A stretch of DNA of 64,000 nucleotides from Lysobacteraceae bacterium PS02065 (GCA_029959555.1 JASCPI010000003.1:1-64000); one strand, 5' to 3'. Counted from the stretch's first letter, positions 26,889 to 36,722 are shown. Translations and numbers: made by a program. The notes: generated by a model from the letters alone, not told the origin.

Positions 26889-27725
26889 ATGCCGAGCCCT
26901 CCTTCGACCACACCACGCGCACGCCGCGCCCCCCTTCGCTCGATCGCCGCGTGTGCCGCGCTCGCCTTTTCCGTCCTGTTGTCGACGACGGCGTTCGCGT
27001 GGAGCGGTGCCGGCCATCGCATGATCGCCGAGCTCGCCGAGCGCCAGCTCTCGCCGACCGCGCGCGCCGAAGCGCAGCGCCTGCTCGCCGTGCGCGGCGC
27101 GGCGCACCTCGCCGACGTCGCCACCTGGCCCGACGAGCTGCGCGACGATCCGAAGCAGCGCGCGCTGTCGAAGGCGACGTCGCGCCTGCACTTCATCAAT
27201 TTCGCGGATTCGACCTGCCGCTACGACGCCGCACGCGACTGCGCCGGCGGGCAGTGCGTGGTCGGCGGTGTCGCGACCTATGCCGCGATCCTCGGCGACC
27301 GCTCGAAGCCCGATGCCGAGCGCGCCGATGCGCTGAGTTTCGTCGTGCACTTCGTCGGCGACGCGCACCAGCCGCTGCACGCGGGTTACCGCACCGATCG
27401 TGGCGGCAACGACTACCAGGTGCAGCTCGACGGCAAGGGCACCAACCTGCACACGGTGTGGGACTCGCGCATCCTCGGCAGCCGCCGCATCGGCTGGAGC
27501 GACTACGCCGAGCGGCTCGCGAAGGAGCCGCGCCCGAAGGTTGCCGGCACGCCGCGCGACTGGGCCGAAGAATCGTGCCGCATCACGCGCGACGACGGCG
27601 TCTATCCGCGCGGGCACAAGCTCGAGTCGTCGTATCCGGTGACGATGCGGCCGCTGGCCGAGCGCCGCGTGCGTGAAGCGGCGACGCGCCTCGCCGCGCT
27701 GCTGGATCGCACGCTGGCGCCCTGA
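26889..27725 (+). CDS. Secreted S1/P1-type nuclease
   Basis: 278 residues. After the signal peptide (ACAALAFSVLLSTTAFA) the mature protein starts with Trp (W38), whose amino group is the first zinc ligand in this family, and H43 follows in SGAGHRMI. Further trinuclear zinc-site motifs are DVATWPDEL, RLHFIN, FVVHFVGDAHQPLHAG and NLHTVWDS. Such enzymes cleave single-stranded DNA and RNA and 3'-nucleotides outside the cytoplasm. It is transcribed away from gap and looks monocistronic. An in-frame ATG at 26838 would add 17 residues and spoil the signal peptide. Confidence 0.9.
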   Translation: MPSPPSTTPRARRAPLRSIAACAALAFSVLLSTTAFAWSGAGHRMIAELAERQLSPTARAEAQRLLAVRGAAHLADVATWPDELRDDPKQRALSKATSRLHFINFADSTCRYDAARDCAGGQCVVGGVATYAAILGDRSKPDAERADALSFVVHFVGDAHQPLHAGYRTDRGGNDYQVQLDGKGTNLHTVWDSRILGSRRIGWSDYAERLAKEPRPKVAGTPRDWAEESCRITRDDGVYPRGHKLESSYPVTMRPLAERRVREAATRLAALLDRTLAP

Positions 27726-27734
27726 TCGACGGCG

Positions 27735-29300
27735 TCATCCACGATCGGCGTCGTCGCCCGCCATCACCATCGGCACGACGCGCTCGATGATCCCGGATGG
27801 CGGCATGTCGGCCGCGTCGGGTGGCGGCCAGATCCACTGGCGCACGGCCTTCAGCGCGGCCGCCACCAGGGTGTCGCGCTGTTCGGTCGTCCACTCGCCT
27901 CCGCTCGACGACACGATACGACCGAGCCGGGCATCGACGACGCGCCCTTGCGCATCGATGTCCACGACCAGCTCGAGCCGCATGGCGCGCGGTTCGATCA
28001 CCTTCGACGGTGCAGCATCGTCGCGGGCCGGCCATGCGGTCACCTCGATCTTCCACGCGTCGTCGGTCGAGGCCGCGACGGCGACCGAGCCGGTACGGCC
28101 GGGCGCGAACTCGAGGAACGGTTCGCCGACGAGGGCGCCCGCGCGCGTCAGCCGCGCGCGCATCGTGATCGTGTCGTTCTCTCTCCAGAAGCGCGCCGAT
28201 ACGACGCGACGCTGGTCGCCTGTGCCGATGGACAAGCCGATCGCCTCGCCGGGCTGTACGAGGAAGCGCGCGGGCCTGCCGGCGGACGGCGCGAGTACGC
28301 GTGCGCGCTCCACGGTCGCGTCGTCCGACGTGCGCCCGTCGATGAGCACCTGCAGCGCCACCTCGATCGCCTCGCCGCCAGCACCCTCACCGACGGCCGC
28401 CGTGCGTGCGGGCTGCGCTGCCCAGGACAGGCAGGCCGCGACGCCCGTTATGATGGCGACGCACGTTGCGCCGATGCGACGCCGACGTTCGACGGGCCGC
28501 TTCGTGCCTATCGCCCGGATGCGCGCGTGCAGCGGATGTCTCGTCCAGGCGCATGCGAACGGCGCGACATCGACAGGTGCCTGGGCCTTGAGCAGCGCCT
28601 CGGCATAGGCGTGGCGCTCGCCGGGATAGGCGTCGAGTACCGCGGCGTCGCAGGACAGCTCCTGGTCGACGCGCAGGCGTGAAGCCGCCCACCACGTGAC
28701 CGGATCGAACCAGAACAGGCCGCGCCAGGCCGACGCGATCAGGTTCACGACCGGATCGCCGCAGTCGCGATGATGGCGCTCGTGGGCGAGGACCAGAGCG
28801 CGCTCGCGCGGCGTGAAGCGCAGGTCGAAGTCGGAGGGCACGATGATGCGTGGCGCGAAGACGCCGACGAGCATCGGCCCAACATCCCTGCGGCGCGAGG
28901 CATGCACACCGTCGCCAAGATCGTCGAGCATGCCCAGCGCGCGTACCGCCCGGCGCTGCCGCGCGAACGCAAGCATGACGCTCGCGAGTGCACCGGCACC
29001 CCACAGCAAGAGCCAGGCTCCGGCGGGCATCGTGATGCCCGCCGGCGTCGCATCGGGGACATGCACCCCGACCGGCGTATCGCCGACGGTGTACGCAACG
29101 ATCGGCGGCGACGACTCCGAAGCCTGCGGGGCCGGAAGCAGAGTCGCGATCACCGCGAACGGCACGAGCAGCCACATCGCGTAGGTCACGCGCGCCCCGG
29201 ACAGGCGTCGCACGAAGGGTCGCAACGCGATCACCACGCCGACCGCGACGATGTTCGCGATCGCCGCCACCACGAGCATCTGCAGGGCGTCATTCGCCAT
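27735..29300 (-). CDS. M56 (BlaR1-like) membrane metallopeptidase with TonB-like tail
   Basis: 521 residues. N-terminal membrane helices (about 8-27, 40-56, 94-112) precede the zinc motif HERHH (H173, E174, H177) and DQELSCDAAVL, the M56 glutamate region. A further helix lies at about 283-298. There is no penicillin-binding sensor domain. The C-terminal roughly 90 residues instead carry LELVVDIDAQGRVVDARLG and ALKAVRQWIWPPPD, the pattern of TonB C-terminal domains. By analogy with BlaR1 it would sense an envelope signal and cleave the BlaI-type repressor. The ATG at 29300 overlaps the blaI stop by 11 bp, so the pair is coupled. Confidence 0.85.
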   Translation of the reverse strand: MANDALQMLVVAAIANIVAVGVVIALRPFVRRLSGARVTYAMWLLVPFAVIATLLPAPQASESSPPIVAYTVGDTPVGVHVPDATPAGITMPAGAWLLLWGAGALASVMLAFARQRRAVRALGMLDDLGDGVHASRRRDVGPMLVGVFAPRIIVPSDFDLRFTPRERALVLAHERHHRDCGDPVVNLIASAWRGLFWFDPVTWWAASRLRVDQELSCDAAVLDAYPGERHAYAEALLKAQAPVDVAPFACAWTRHPLHARIRAIGTKRPVERRRRIGATCVAIITGVAACLSWAAQPARTAAVGEGAGGEAIEVALQVLIDGRTSDDATVERARVLAPSAGRPARFLVQPGEAIGLSIGTGDQRRVVSARFWRENDTITMRARLTRAGALVGEPFLEFAPGRTGSVAVAASTDDAWKIEVTAWPARDDAAPSKVIEPRAMRLELVVDIDAQGRVVDARLGRIVSSSGGEWTTEQRDTLVAAALKAVRQWIWPPPDAADMPPSGIIERVVPMVMAGDDADRG

Positions 29301-29658
29301 CGTCTATCTCCGCGATGAGGCGCTTGAGTTCGGCGATGTCCTTCTTCGTGAGCTTGCGCTGCTCGGAGAAATGCGCGACGAGCGGCGCGACGCGGCCACC
29401 GAAGAGCCGATCGAGCAGTGACGTGCTCTCGGCATCGACGTAGTCGCTGCGCGGCACGAGCGGCCGGTACAGGTAGCGCCGTCCGTCGCGCTCGGCCGCG
29501 ATCGCCTTCTTGGTCAGCAGGCGGTTGAGCAGGGTCTTGACCGTCGCCTCCTGCCAGCCTTGCGCGTCGGCCGTGAGCGCGACGATCTCCTCGGCGCTGA
29601 GCGGCGAGCGCCCCCACAGCGCGTCCATCACGATGCTCTCGGCGTCACTGATCTGCAT
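29290..29658 (-). CDS. BlaI/MecI-family repressor
   Basis: 122 residues. The winged helix is evident in ISDAESIVMDALWGRSPLSA and WQEATVKTLLNRLLTKKAIA, with the wing RDGRRYLYRPLV. The C-terminal dimerisation part includes LLDRLFGGRVAPLVAHF. It should repress its own operon until cleaved by the M56 partner. The ATG at 29658 lies immediately downstream of a composite dyad operator. The frame upstream of it is non-homologous and spans the operator. Confidence 0.92.
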   Translation of the reverse strand: MQISDAESIVMDALWGRSPLSAEEIVALTADAQGWQEATVKTLLNRLLTKKAIAAERDGRRYLYRPLVPRSDYVDAESTSLLDRLFGGRVAPLVAHFSEQRKLTKKDIAELKRLIAEIDDGE

Positions 29659-29663
29659 TTCGT

Positions 29664-29701
29664 TTACATCCGTAATCGATGATCGACGATTACATTCGTA
29701 A
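29664..29701. promoter_or_regulatory. Composite BlaI operator
   Basis: Two identical-type dyads, TTAC-ATCC-GTAA (29664-29675) and TTAC-ATTC-GTAA (29690-29701), have centres 26 bp apart. They enclose a larger symmetry, GTAATCG (29672-29678) and CGATTAC (29687-29693). BlaI/MecI proteins bind short TACA/TGTA-like dyads in pairs, so this is very probably the autoregulatory operator. A -35-like TTGACT lies just upstream (minus strand, 29709-29714). Confidence 0.75.
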
Positions 29702-29789
29702 ACGATGAAGTCAAGCGTCCGTCGCACCGGTGTCGTCAACGCCCTTCATGCGCTCGGAACCTTCGCCCGCGCCGTGACGGCGCCCCGGC

Positions 29790-30566
29790 TCAGCGCTCGA
29801 CGAACGCGCGCTCGATCACGTAATCGCCCGGCGTGCCGATGCGCGGCGAAACGACGAAGCCGCGGCGGTCGAGCAGCGCCGATATCGAGGCGAGCATCGC
29901 GGGACTGCCGCAGATCATCGCGCGGTCGTTGGCGGGATCGAGCGGCGGCAGGCCGATGTCGGCGCAGAGCTTGCCGCTGTCGAGCAGCTCGTCGAGGCGG
30001 CCCGTGTTGCGGAAGGCTTCGCGCGTGACGGTCGGGTAGTAGATGAACTTCTCGCGCACGGCCTCGCCGAAGTACTCGTGGTTCGGCAGCTCGTGCTCGA
30101 AATAGTCGCGGTAGGCGAGATCGGCGACCGTGCGCACGCCGTGCGTGAGGATCACCTTGTCGAAGCGTTCCCAGGTCTCGGGGTCGCGCACGAGCGCGAG
30201 GAACGGCGCGAGGCCGGTGCCGGTCGACAGCAGGTAGAGGTGCTTCGCGGGCTTGAGGTCGTGCAGCAGCAGCGTGCCGGTCGGCTTGCTGCCGATCAGG
30301 ATCTCGTCGCCGACCTTGAGGTGCTGCAGGCGCGAGGTGAGCGGGCCGTTCGGCACCTTGATGCTGAAGAACTCGAGCTGCTCCTCGTAGTTCGCGCTCG
30401 CGATGCTGTACGCGCGCAGCAGCGGACGGCCTTCGACCGGCAAGCCGATCATGATGAACTGGCCGTTCTCGAAACGCAGGCCGGCATCACGCGTCGTCGT
30501 GAAGCTGAAGAGGAAATCGTTCCAGTGCCGCACGCTCAGCACGTGCTCGGTGTTGAAGGCTGCCAC
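29790..30566 (-). CDS. fpr: Ferredoxin/flavodoxin-NADP reductase
   Basis: 258 residues, the size of bacterial subclass I FPRs such as Azotobacter FprA. FAD-binding motif RAYSIAS and the NADP pyrophosphate motif STGTGLAPFLALVRD are present, with the HGVRTVADLAYRD segment, CGSPAM and the terminal FVER. It exchanges electrons between NADPH and ferredoxin or flavodoxin. The start is GTG at 30566, with AGGTGA upstream; a 5' extension to 30617 is open but not conserved-looking. Confidence 0.93.
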   Translation of the reverse strand: MAAFNTEHVLSVRHWNDFLFSFTTTRDAGLRFENGQFIMIGLPVEGRPLLRAYSIASANYEEQLEFFSIKVPNGPLTSRLQHLKVGDEILIGSKPTGTLLLHDLKPAKHLYLLSTGTGLAPFLALVRDPETWERFDKVILTHGVRTVADLAYRDYFEHELPNHEYFGEAVREKFIYYPTVTREAFRNTGRLDELLDSGKLCADIGLPPLDPANDRAMICGSPAMLASISALLDRRGFVVSPRIGTPGDYVIERAFVER

Positions 30567-30815
30567 GTTGTCACCTGTCGGAGGATCGCGGCGCGGGCGC
30601 GCCGTCGGGATCCGCATGGTCGAAAGCCCGGCGCCGTGGCGCCTTGGCGTAGATCAAGAAGGGCTGGCGATCCGGGCCGAGAGGCTGCGGCACGGTGACG
30701 CTGGCGTGGCATTGCGCGGACCGGCGGGTTCGCGATGCGCATCGGGTCCGGTCGCAGGCGACGGACCCGCGCATTGTGCCGTGTCGGCGCGCCGCATGGG
30801 CGACACGCGACATGC

Positions 30816-30843
30816 GGCCGCGCCCCGCGGACGGGGCGCGGCC
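30816..30843 (-). terminator. Terminator of tkt
   Basis: 12-bp perfect stem GGCCGCGCCCCG / CGGGGCGCGGCC with a CGGA loop, starting 5 bp past the tkt stop on the minus strand. No T-tract follows. Confidence 0.7.
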
Positions 30844-30848
30844 TGCGA

Positions 30849-32843
30849 TCAACGCAGCGCGGCGGCGACGTCGGCCGTGCGCTCGGCGGTGACGCCGAAG
30901 TGTCGGTACAACGCGTCGGCCGGTGCCGAGGCACCGAACGTGTCGAGGCCGACGACCTCGCCGTCGAGGCCGACGTACTTGCGCCAGAAGTCGGTCACGG
31001 CGGCTTCGATCGCGACGCGCTTGCGGCACCACGACGGCAGCACGCCCTCGCGGTACTCGGGCGACTGCGCATCGAACACGTTCGTGCACGGCATCGACAC
31101 GACGCGCGCGGCGACGCCGCGGTCGGCGAGGATGCGCATCGCCTGCATGGCCACTTCGACCTCCGAACCCGTCGCGATGAGGATCACGTCGAAGCGCGCT
31201 TCGGCCGGATCCGACAGCACGTAGCCGCCACGCGCGATGTCGCCGACCTGCTCGGGCGTGCGCGCCTGGTGGGCGAGGTTCTGGCGCGAGAACACGAGGC
31301 AGGACGGGCCATTGCTGCGCTCGATCGCGGCCTTCCACGCGACCGCCGACTCGACCGCATCGGCCGGGCGCCAGACGTGGTTGTTCGGAATGACGCGCAG
31401 GCTCGCGAGGTGCTCGATCGGCTGATGGGTCGGGCCGTCCTCGCCGAGGCCGATCGAATCGTGCGTGTAGACGTGGATCGCACGCGTCGGGATCAGCGCG
31501 CTCATGCGCACCGCGTTGCGCGCGTAGTCGGAGAACACGAGGAACGTCGCGTCGTACGGGATGAAGCCGCCGTGCAGCGCGAGGCCGTTCGCGATCGCGC
31601 TCATGCCGAACTCGCGCACGCCGTAGTAGACGTAGTTGGCCGACGCGTCGGACGAGTTGACGTCCCTGGAGCCCTTCCAGATCGTGAGGTTGGAGCCTGC
31701 GAGGTCGGCCGAGCCGCCGATCAGTTCGGGCAGCAGCGGGCCATAGGCATCGAGCGCCATCTGCGAGGCCTTGCGCGACGCGACGACCGGGCCTTCGGCC
31801 TGCAGCTTCGCGATCCAGGCATCGGCCGCGGCACCGAAACCTTCGGGCAGCACGCCGGCCTGGCGGCGCTCGAACTCGGCGGCGAGTTCCGGATGCGCTG
31901 CGCGGTAGCCCGCGAACAGCGTGTTCCACTCGGCTTCGCGCTGCGCACCGCGCTCGCGCGCGTTCCAGGCACCGTAGATGTCGGCGGGGATCTCGAACGG
32001 CGCATGCGACCAGCCGAGGCGCTCGCGCGCACCGGCGATCTCGTCCTTGCCGAGCGGCGCGCCGTGGCTCGCTTCCTTGCCCTGCTTGTTCGGGGCGCCG
32101 AAGCCGATGATGGTCTTCGCGCAGATCAGCGTCGGACGGTCGGCAGCGGCGGTCGAGGCGAGCGCCTTCGCGATCGCGTCGGGATCGTGACCGTCGACGC
32201 CGCGCACGACGTTCCAGCCGTAGGCCTCGAAGCGCGCCGGCGTGTCGTCGGTGAACCAGCCGTGCACCTCGCCGTCGATCGAGATGCCGTTGTCGTCCCA
32301 CACCGCGACGAGCTTGCCGAGGCGCAGCGTGCCGGCCAGCGACGCGGCCTCGTGCGAGATGCCTTCCATGAGGCAGCCGTCGCCGAGGAACACGAACGTG
32401 CGGTGGTCGACGACGTCGAAGCCGTCGCGGTTGAAGCGCGCGGCGAGGACCTTCTCGGCGAGCGCCATGCCGACCGCATTGGCGAGACCCTGGCCGAGCG
32501 GACCCGTGGTCGTCTCGACGCCGGGCGTCTCGGCGTATTCGGGATGGCCGGCGGTCTTCGAATGCAGCTGGCGGAAGCGCCTGAGCTCGTCGATCGGCAG
32601 GTCGTAGCCGGTCAGGTGCAGCAGCGCGTAGATGAGCATCGAGCCGTGGCCGTTCGACAGCACGAAGCGGTCGCGGTTGGCCCACTTCGGGTTGGCCGGG
32701 TTGTGGCGCAACGCGTCGTTCCAGAGCACCTCGGCGAGGTCGGCCATGCCCATCGGCATGCCGGGGTGACCGGATTTCGCGGCTTCGACCGCGTCCATGG
32801 CCAGCGCGCGGATCGCGTTGGCGAGTTCAGTACGGCTCGGCAT
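30849..32843 (-). CDS. tkt: Transketolase
   Basis: 664 residues, full length. The thiamine-diphosphate site is visible in [46 protein letters not shown] and [18 protein letters not shown]. The catalytic and cofactor region of the second domain is [17 protein letters not shown] and [20 protein letters not shown]. It transfers two-carbon units in the pentose phosphate pathway. The ATG at 32843 is chosen; the open frame upstream has no homology and overlaps the non-coding 422-bp stretch. Confidence 0.96.
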   Translation of the reverse strand: MPSRTELANAIRALAMDAVEAAKSGHPGMPMGMADLAEVLWNDALRHNPANPKWANRDRFVLSNGHGSMLIYALLHLTGYDLPIDELRRFRQLHSKTAGHPEYAETPGVETTTGPLGQGLANAVGMALAEKVLAARFNRDGFDVVDHRTFVFLGDGCLMEGISHEAASLAGTLRLGKLVAVWDDNGISIDGEVHGWFTDDTPARFEAYGWNVVRGVDGHDPDAIAKALASTAAADRPTLICAKTIIGFGAPNKQGKEASHGAPLGKDEIAGARERLGWSHAPFEIPADIYGAWNARERGAQREAEWNTLFAGYRAAHPELAAEFERRQAGVLPEGFGAAADAWIAKLQAEGPVVASRKASQMALDAYGPLLPELIGGSADLAGSNLTIWKGSRDVNSSDASANYVYYGVREFGMSAIANGLALHGGFIPYDATFLVFSDYARNAVRMSALIPTRAIHVYTHDSIGLGEDGPTHQPIEHLASLRVIPNNHVWRPADAVESAVAWKAAIERSNGPSCLVFSRQNLAHQARTPEQVGDIARGGYVLSDPAEARFDVILIATGSEVEVAMQAMRILADRGVAARVVSMPCTNVFDAQSPEYREGVLPSWCRKRVAIEAAVTDFWRKYVGLDGEVVGLDTFGASAPADALYRHFGVTAERTADVAAALR

Positions 32844-33265
32844 TGATCGACTCGACTCGGAGGGAAGCGGCGTGCCCGACGGCCGGCCGCGAGGGGCGCG
32901 CATTGTCGCCGATCCGTCCCGGCTTGTCCCCCGCGGTGGCGCACGGAAGCTGGACCGCCGCGCAACGCGGAAACCCTGTCGCGTCGCTCCGGGATCGAAG
33001 AGAAACCGTGCAGATCGCGTGGAATGAACGTTCGGAAAGCGTTCGAGGCGATGCGCCGATCGACGCACATGCCACTGATTAAAATCAGGAATTCACGTCC
33101 ATGAACAATATCTAAACTCATCGGTATTGAAATGCGGAGGCATGAACACCAGCTTAGGACTCGCGACCACGACGGGAACGCCAGAGCACTTCCGTCGTCG
33201 AAGTTCGCGATGCCTGCGGCGCCCCGCCGCGAGCGTCCCCCGAAACAAGCTGGAGCAGTACGATC
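32844..33265. other. 422-bp divergent intergenic region
   Basis: It separates tkt and the outer-membrane barrel gene and should contain both promoters. Visible elements are a 14-bp palindrome at 33075-33088 and an unusually AT-rich run from about 33070 to 33130. A GAACGTTC palindrome lies near 33025-33032. No coding frame in it looks real. Confidence 0.6.
33075..33088. promoter_or_regulatory. 14-bp palindrome CTGATTAAAATCAG-type site
   Basis: CTGATT-AA-AATCAG is a 6-2-6 inverted repeat in an AT-rich island, 178 bp upstream of the barrel gene. Candidate regulator site; function unknown. Confidence 0.4.
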
Positions 33266-33865
33266 ATGAAAAACACGATGCTTGCGGTTGCCCTCGCCAG
33301 TGCGGGTCTCGTCGCCGTTTCGTCCGCTGCGCATGCGCAGGGTCAGGACAAGGGCGGCTTCTTCGTCAACGGCAACGCCGGCCAGGCCAACCTCGACCGT
33401 GGTGTGTACGACGACGACGACACCGGTTACGGCGTCAATCTCGGTTACCGCTGGGCGTTGAACCCCAACGTGGCCCTCGGTGTCGAAGGCGGCTACACGG
33501 ACCTCGGCACGTTCTCGCCGAAGTCGGGCACGGTCGGCGCACTGCCGAGCGGCGAGTTCCTGCGCAAGGCCGAACTGAAGGGCTGGAACGCGGGCGTCAA
33601 CGGTCACTTCAACGTCACCGACAACTGGTACCTGAGTGGTCGCACGGGCATCTTCCGCGCCGACGCGAAGGGCGACTATCTCGTCGCGGGTCTGCCGGTC
33701 AGCGGTGACGACAAGAAGAACAGCTGGTACGCCGGCGCGGGCTTCGGTTACGACTTCAGCAACAACTTCAGCGTGGGCCTGAACTACGACTACTACAAGG
33801 TCGACAAGAACAGGCTGGACCTCAAGACCGATCTCGTCTCGGTCAGTGCCGAGGCACGCTTCTAA
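33266..33865 (+). CDS. Small outer-membrane beta-barrel protein
   Basis: 199 residues. A signal peptide (VALASAGLVAVSSAAHA) is followed by repeated amphipathic strands with aromatic girdles (GYGVNLGYRWAL, VALGVEGGYTDLG, WYLSGRTGIFRA, WYAGAGFGYDF, FSVGLNYDYYKV). It ends with Phe (SAEARF). This is the OmpA/OmpX-like eight-strand barrel family (OMP_b-brl). The ligand or role is not predictable. The ATG at 33266 has GGAG nine bases upstream, and a strong intrinsic terminator follows. Confidence 0.88.
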   Translation: MKNTMLAVALASAGLVAVSSAAHAQGQDKGGFFVNGNAGQANLDRGVYDDDDTGYGVNLGYRWALNPNVALGVEGGYTDLGTFSPKSGTVGALPSGEFLRKAELKGWNAGVNGHFNVTDNWYLSGRTGIFRADAKGDYLVAGLPVSGDDKKNSWYAGAGFGYDFSNNFSVGLNYDYYKVDKNRLDLKTDLVSVSAEARF

Positions 33866-33906
33866 GGGCACTCCAACGGCGACCACAGGCTTGTCTGCCG
33901 TTTGCC

Positions 33907-33936
33907 GCCGGCCTGCGAAAGCAGGCCGGCTTTTTT
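33907..33936 (+). terminator. Intrinsic terminator of the barrel gene
   Basis: 10-bp stem GCCGGCCTGC / GCAGGCCGGC with a GAAA loop and six Ts: a textbook Rho-independent terminator on the plus strand. Confidence 0.95.
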
Positions 33937-33941
33937 GTGCC

Positions 33942-36722
33942 TCAGCGCCGCGCCATATCGGGCGACGCGAGCAACGCATTGAGATCCGCACGCTGCGGTG
34001 ACGACGGCGCGAACGAGGCCTCGATGCGCCTGGCGACCTTCGAGGCGATGTCCCTGGCCTGGGCGGATTCGCCGACACGCGCCTCCACGGACGCCTGCGC
34101 GAGACGATACTCGGCAGTGAGTGGATGATCCTCGCCGTAGGCCTTGCGCGCGGATTCGACGGAAGCTTCGGCCTCGCGCGTGGCGTCGCCACCACGCCCC
34201 TGTGCGAGCGCGATGCGCGAGGCGATCGCGTGGCTTCGCGCAAGCAATGCCGGATCCTTCGACGGCCGCAACGTCGCGAATACGCGTGCGGCATCGCCGG
34301 GCTTGCCCGATCGCACGAGCCATTCCGCTTCGAGCAGGATCGCCTTGGTGGCGTTCGAATGCTCGGGCCCCATCCTCACGGCATAGCGGGCATGCGCGAG
34401 ATCGAGCATGGACCTCGCCTCGGCGAGCCTGCCAGCACGCGTGAGCACGCGCGCGAGGTTGTACTCGGAGCGCAGCACGGCCATGTCGTCGTTGCCGTTG
34501 AGTCGACGACGACCCTCCAGCGACTCGGTAAACAGCGGGATCGCCTTGGCGTAGTCCCCCATGTCCTCGTAGGCCGACGCAAGGTTGTTGAGCGGATACA
34601 GCGAGGCCTGCTCGCCTGAGTCCGGCAGCGCGCGGGACAGCTCGAGCGCCGCGCGGTACTCCGATGCCGCTTCCGCGAAACGTCCATCGTCGTGCAGCGC
34701 AGAGCCGAGCTCGTTGTGTGCGGACGCGACGTCGCGACTGCCCGGACCGTAGATCTCCGTATTGAGGGCGAGGCTTTCGCGCAACAGTGCGATCGCCCTC
34801 GGACGATCGCCGTTCCTGCCCACTTCGAGCGCGTAGGATTCGAGCGTGCTCAACGCATCGGCGCTGCGCTCGCCCGAGCGCTCGCGCTTGAACGCGAGGG
34901 CCTCCTCGAACCAGCGTTCCGCGGCGGCATGATCATCGCGCTGCCGCGCGACGAGCCCGAGGTTGTGCAATGTCGACCCGAGCGATCCAGCCTGCCCGGG
35001 CGGCAGGGCGCGACGGATCGCCAGCGCCTTGAGCAGGAAGCCATCGGCCTCGTCCAGGCGACCGGCGGACTCGGCGACCACCCCGAGCGTATTGAGCGCA
35101 TCGGCCATGTCGGCGGAATCCGGCGCGGCGTACCTCTCGCGCAGGTCCAGCGAATCCCGAGCGATGCGATCGGGTTCGCCGCCCGGCGTGCGCAAACCGC
35201 TCAGGATCACCGCGAGTTGGCTCAGTGCCGCTCCGGCCGCGAGCGGCTCGTCGACGGCCGGCGACCGATAGAGCTCGGCGGCCTGGCGCAGCAACTCGGC
35301 CGCACGCGCGGGTTCGCCGATGTGACGATATGCGGTGCCGAGGACATCGAGCAGTTTCGCCTTGACGCGCGGCTGGTCGCCGAGCTCGCTGCCGATGCGC
35401 GTCGCACCCTGATCGAGCACATCGCGCGCGCTCAGCCCGCGCGTCGTCGCGAGACGCGGATTGGACACGTTGAACACCGAGACGAGGAACGCACTGACCT
35501 CGTTGGCGGTACCGGCCTGGATCGCCGACTCGCGCTCGGCCACCAGGGCGCGGTCGCGTTCGGCGGCGATGCGCCACATCGAGACGCCGGTGAACACGCA
35601 GGCGAGTGCGGCGGCAGACAGCGCGATCCAGTGGCGGCGTGCGAAACGCGCCGCACGGTAGGCACGGTCGTCGCCGCGTGCGTGCACCGGACGCAACGCG
35701 AGGTGGCGGTCGATGTCGGCGGCGAGCGCGTCGACCGACGCATAGCGCTTCTGGGGTTCCGACGCCGTCGCGTGCTGCACGATGGCATCGAGGTCGCCAC
35801 GCAGGCGCTGCCGCCACGGCATCGACGCGGCGAGGTCGCTCGGCCGCACCGCGGCACGGCCGAGCAGCGTGATCGTGTGATCGTCGGCATCGAGGCGCGC
35901 GCTGCGGCCCGCGAGCAACTCGAACAGGATCAGTCCCAGTGAGAACACGTCGCTCGCCGTGGTCACGATCTCGCCGCGCAGCTGTTCCGGGCTCGCGTAG
36001 CGCGGCGTGATCCACGCGGCCGCGGCGCGGTCACCGGCACCGGCGGTCTTGTCGAGCGCGCGCGCGATGCCGAAGTCGAGCAGGACCGGCGTGCCATCCT
36101 CGCGCACGAGCACGTTCGACGGCTTGAGATCACAGTGCACGACGAAGCGCCGGTGCGCGAACTGCACGGCCTCGCAGACCTTCTGGAACAGGCGCAGGCG
36201 CGCCGCGAGCCCGAGACCCAGGCGCCCGCAGTAGGCATCGATCGGCTCGCCCTCGACATGCTCCATGACGAGGTAGGGCTGATGACCCGGCGTCGCACCA
36301 CCGTCGAGCAGGCGCGCGATGCCCGGGTGCTGCAGTGTCGCGAGGATCTGCCGCTCGCGTGCGAAGTGCACGAACGTCTGTGCGTCGGGAATGCCGCGCA
36401 TGAGCTTGATCGCGGCACGCTGCTCGAAATGCCCGTCGGCGCGCTCGGCGAGATGCACGACGCCCATGCCGCCACGACCGATCTCGCCAAGCAGGCGCCA
36501 GGCGCCGAGCAGGTCGCCGGCGCGCCATTCGCTGCCCGACTCTTCGCTGCCGGCGCCGACCGCCGAGGTCTCGTCGTCCGCCGCCAGCAGGGCCTCGACC
36601 TGCGCGATGGCGGCAGTGTCGGCACCGAGCTCGGCGAGGCGGCGGTGGCGCGCCGTCGCGGGCAAGTCGCGCACCTCGCCGAACAAGGCCTGGATGCGTG
36701 CAGCATCGTCGCGCAGGCTCAT
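33942..36722 (-). CDS. Ser/Thr protein kinase with membrane helix and TPR sensor region
   Basis: 926 residues. The Hanks-type kinase domain shows the glycine loop GEIGRGGMGVV (79-89), K106, catalytic loop HCDLKPSN (D198), LDFG (216-218) and SPEQL (244-248), so it should be active. A single membrane helix follows (about 365-383), then a C-terminal region of tetratricopeptide repeats (about 450-900). The N-terminal roughly 50 residues resemble the leader of kinases usually paired with ECF sigma factors in Xanthomonadales. No sigma factor is adjacent here. The ATG at 36722 overlaps the GH172 stop (ATGA), so it is the last gene of the operon with that enzyme and the symporter. Confidence 0.92.
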   Translation of the reverse strand: MSLRDDAARIQALFGEVRDLPATARHRRLAELGADTAAIAQVEALLAADDETSAVGAGSEESGSEWRAGDLLGAWRLLGEIGRGGMGVVHLAERADGHFEQRAAIKLMRGIPDAQTFVHFARERQILATLQHPGIARLLDGGATPGHQPYLVMEHVEGEPIDAYCGRLGLGLAARLRLFQKVCEAVQFAHRRFVVHCDLKPSNVLVREDGTPVLLDFGIARALDKTAGAGDRAAAAWITPRYASPEQLRGEIVTTASDVFSLGLILFELLAGRSARLDADDHTITLLGRAAVRPSDLAASMPWRQRLRGDLDAIVQHATASEPQKRYASVDALAADIDRHLALRPVHARGDDRAYRAARFARRHWIALSAAALACVFTGVSMWRIAAERDRALVAERESAIQAGTANEVSAFLVSVFNVSNPRLATTRGLSARDVLDQGATRIGSELGDQPRVKAKLLDVLGTAYRHIGEPARAAELLRQAAELYRSPAVDEPLAAGAALSQLAVILSGLRTPGGEPDRIARDSLDLRERYAAPDSADMADALNTLGVVAESAGRLDEADGFLLKALAIRRALPPGQAGSLGSTLHNLGLVARQRDDHAAAERWFEEALAFKRERSGERSADALSTLESYALEVGRNGDRPRAIALLRESLALNTEIYGPGSRDVASAHNELGSALHDDGRFAEAASEYRAALELSRALPDSGEQASLYPLNNLASAYEDMGDYAKAIPLFTESLEGRRRLNGNDDMAVLRSEYNLARVLTRAGRLAEARSMLDLAHARYAVRMGPEHSNATKAILLEAEWLVRSGKPGDAARVFATLRPSKDPALLARSHAIASRIALAQGRGGDATREAEASVESARKAYGEDHPLTAEYRLAQASVEARVGESAQARDIASKVARRIEASFAPSSPQRADLNALLASPDMARR

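Noticed and set aside
33127..33708. Overlapping frame starting upstream of the barrel gene
   Set aside because: It overlaps in another phase the signal-peptide-bearing barrel gene that has its own ribosome-binding site and terminator.
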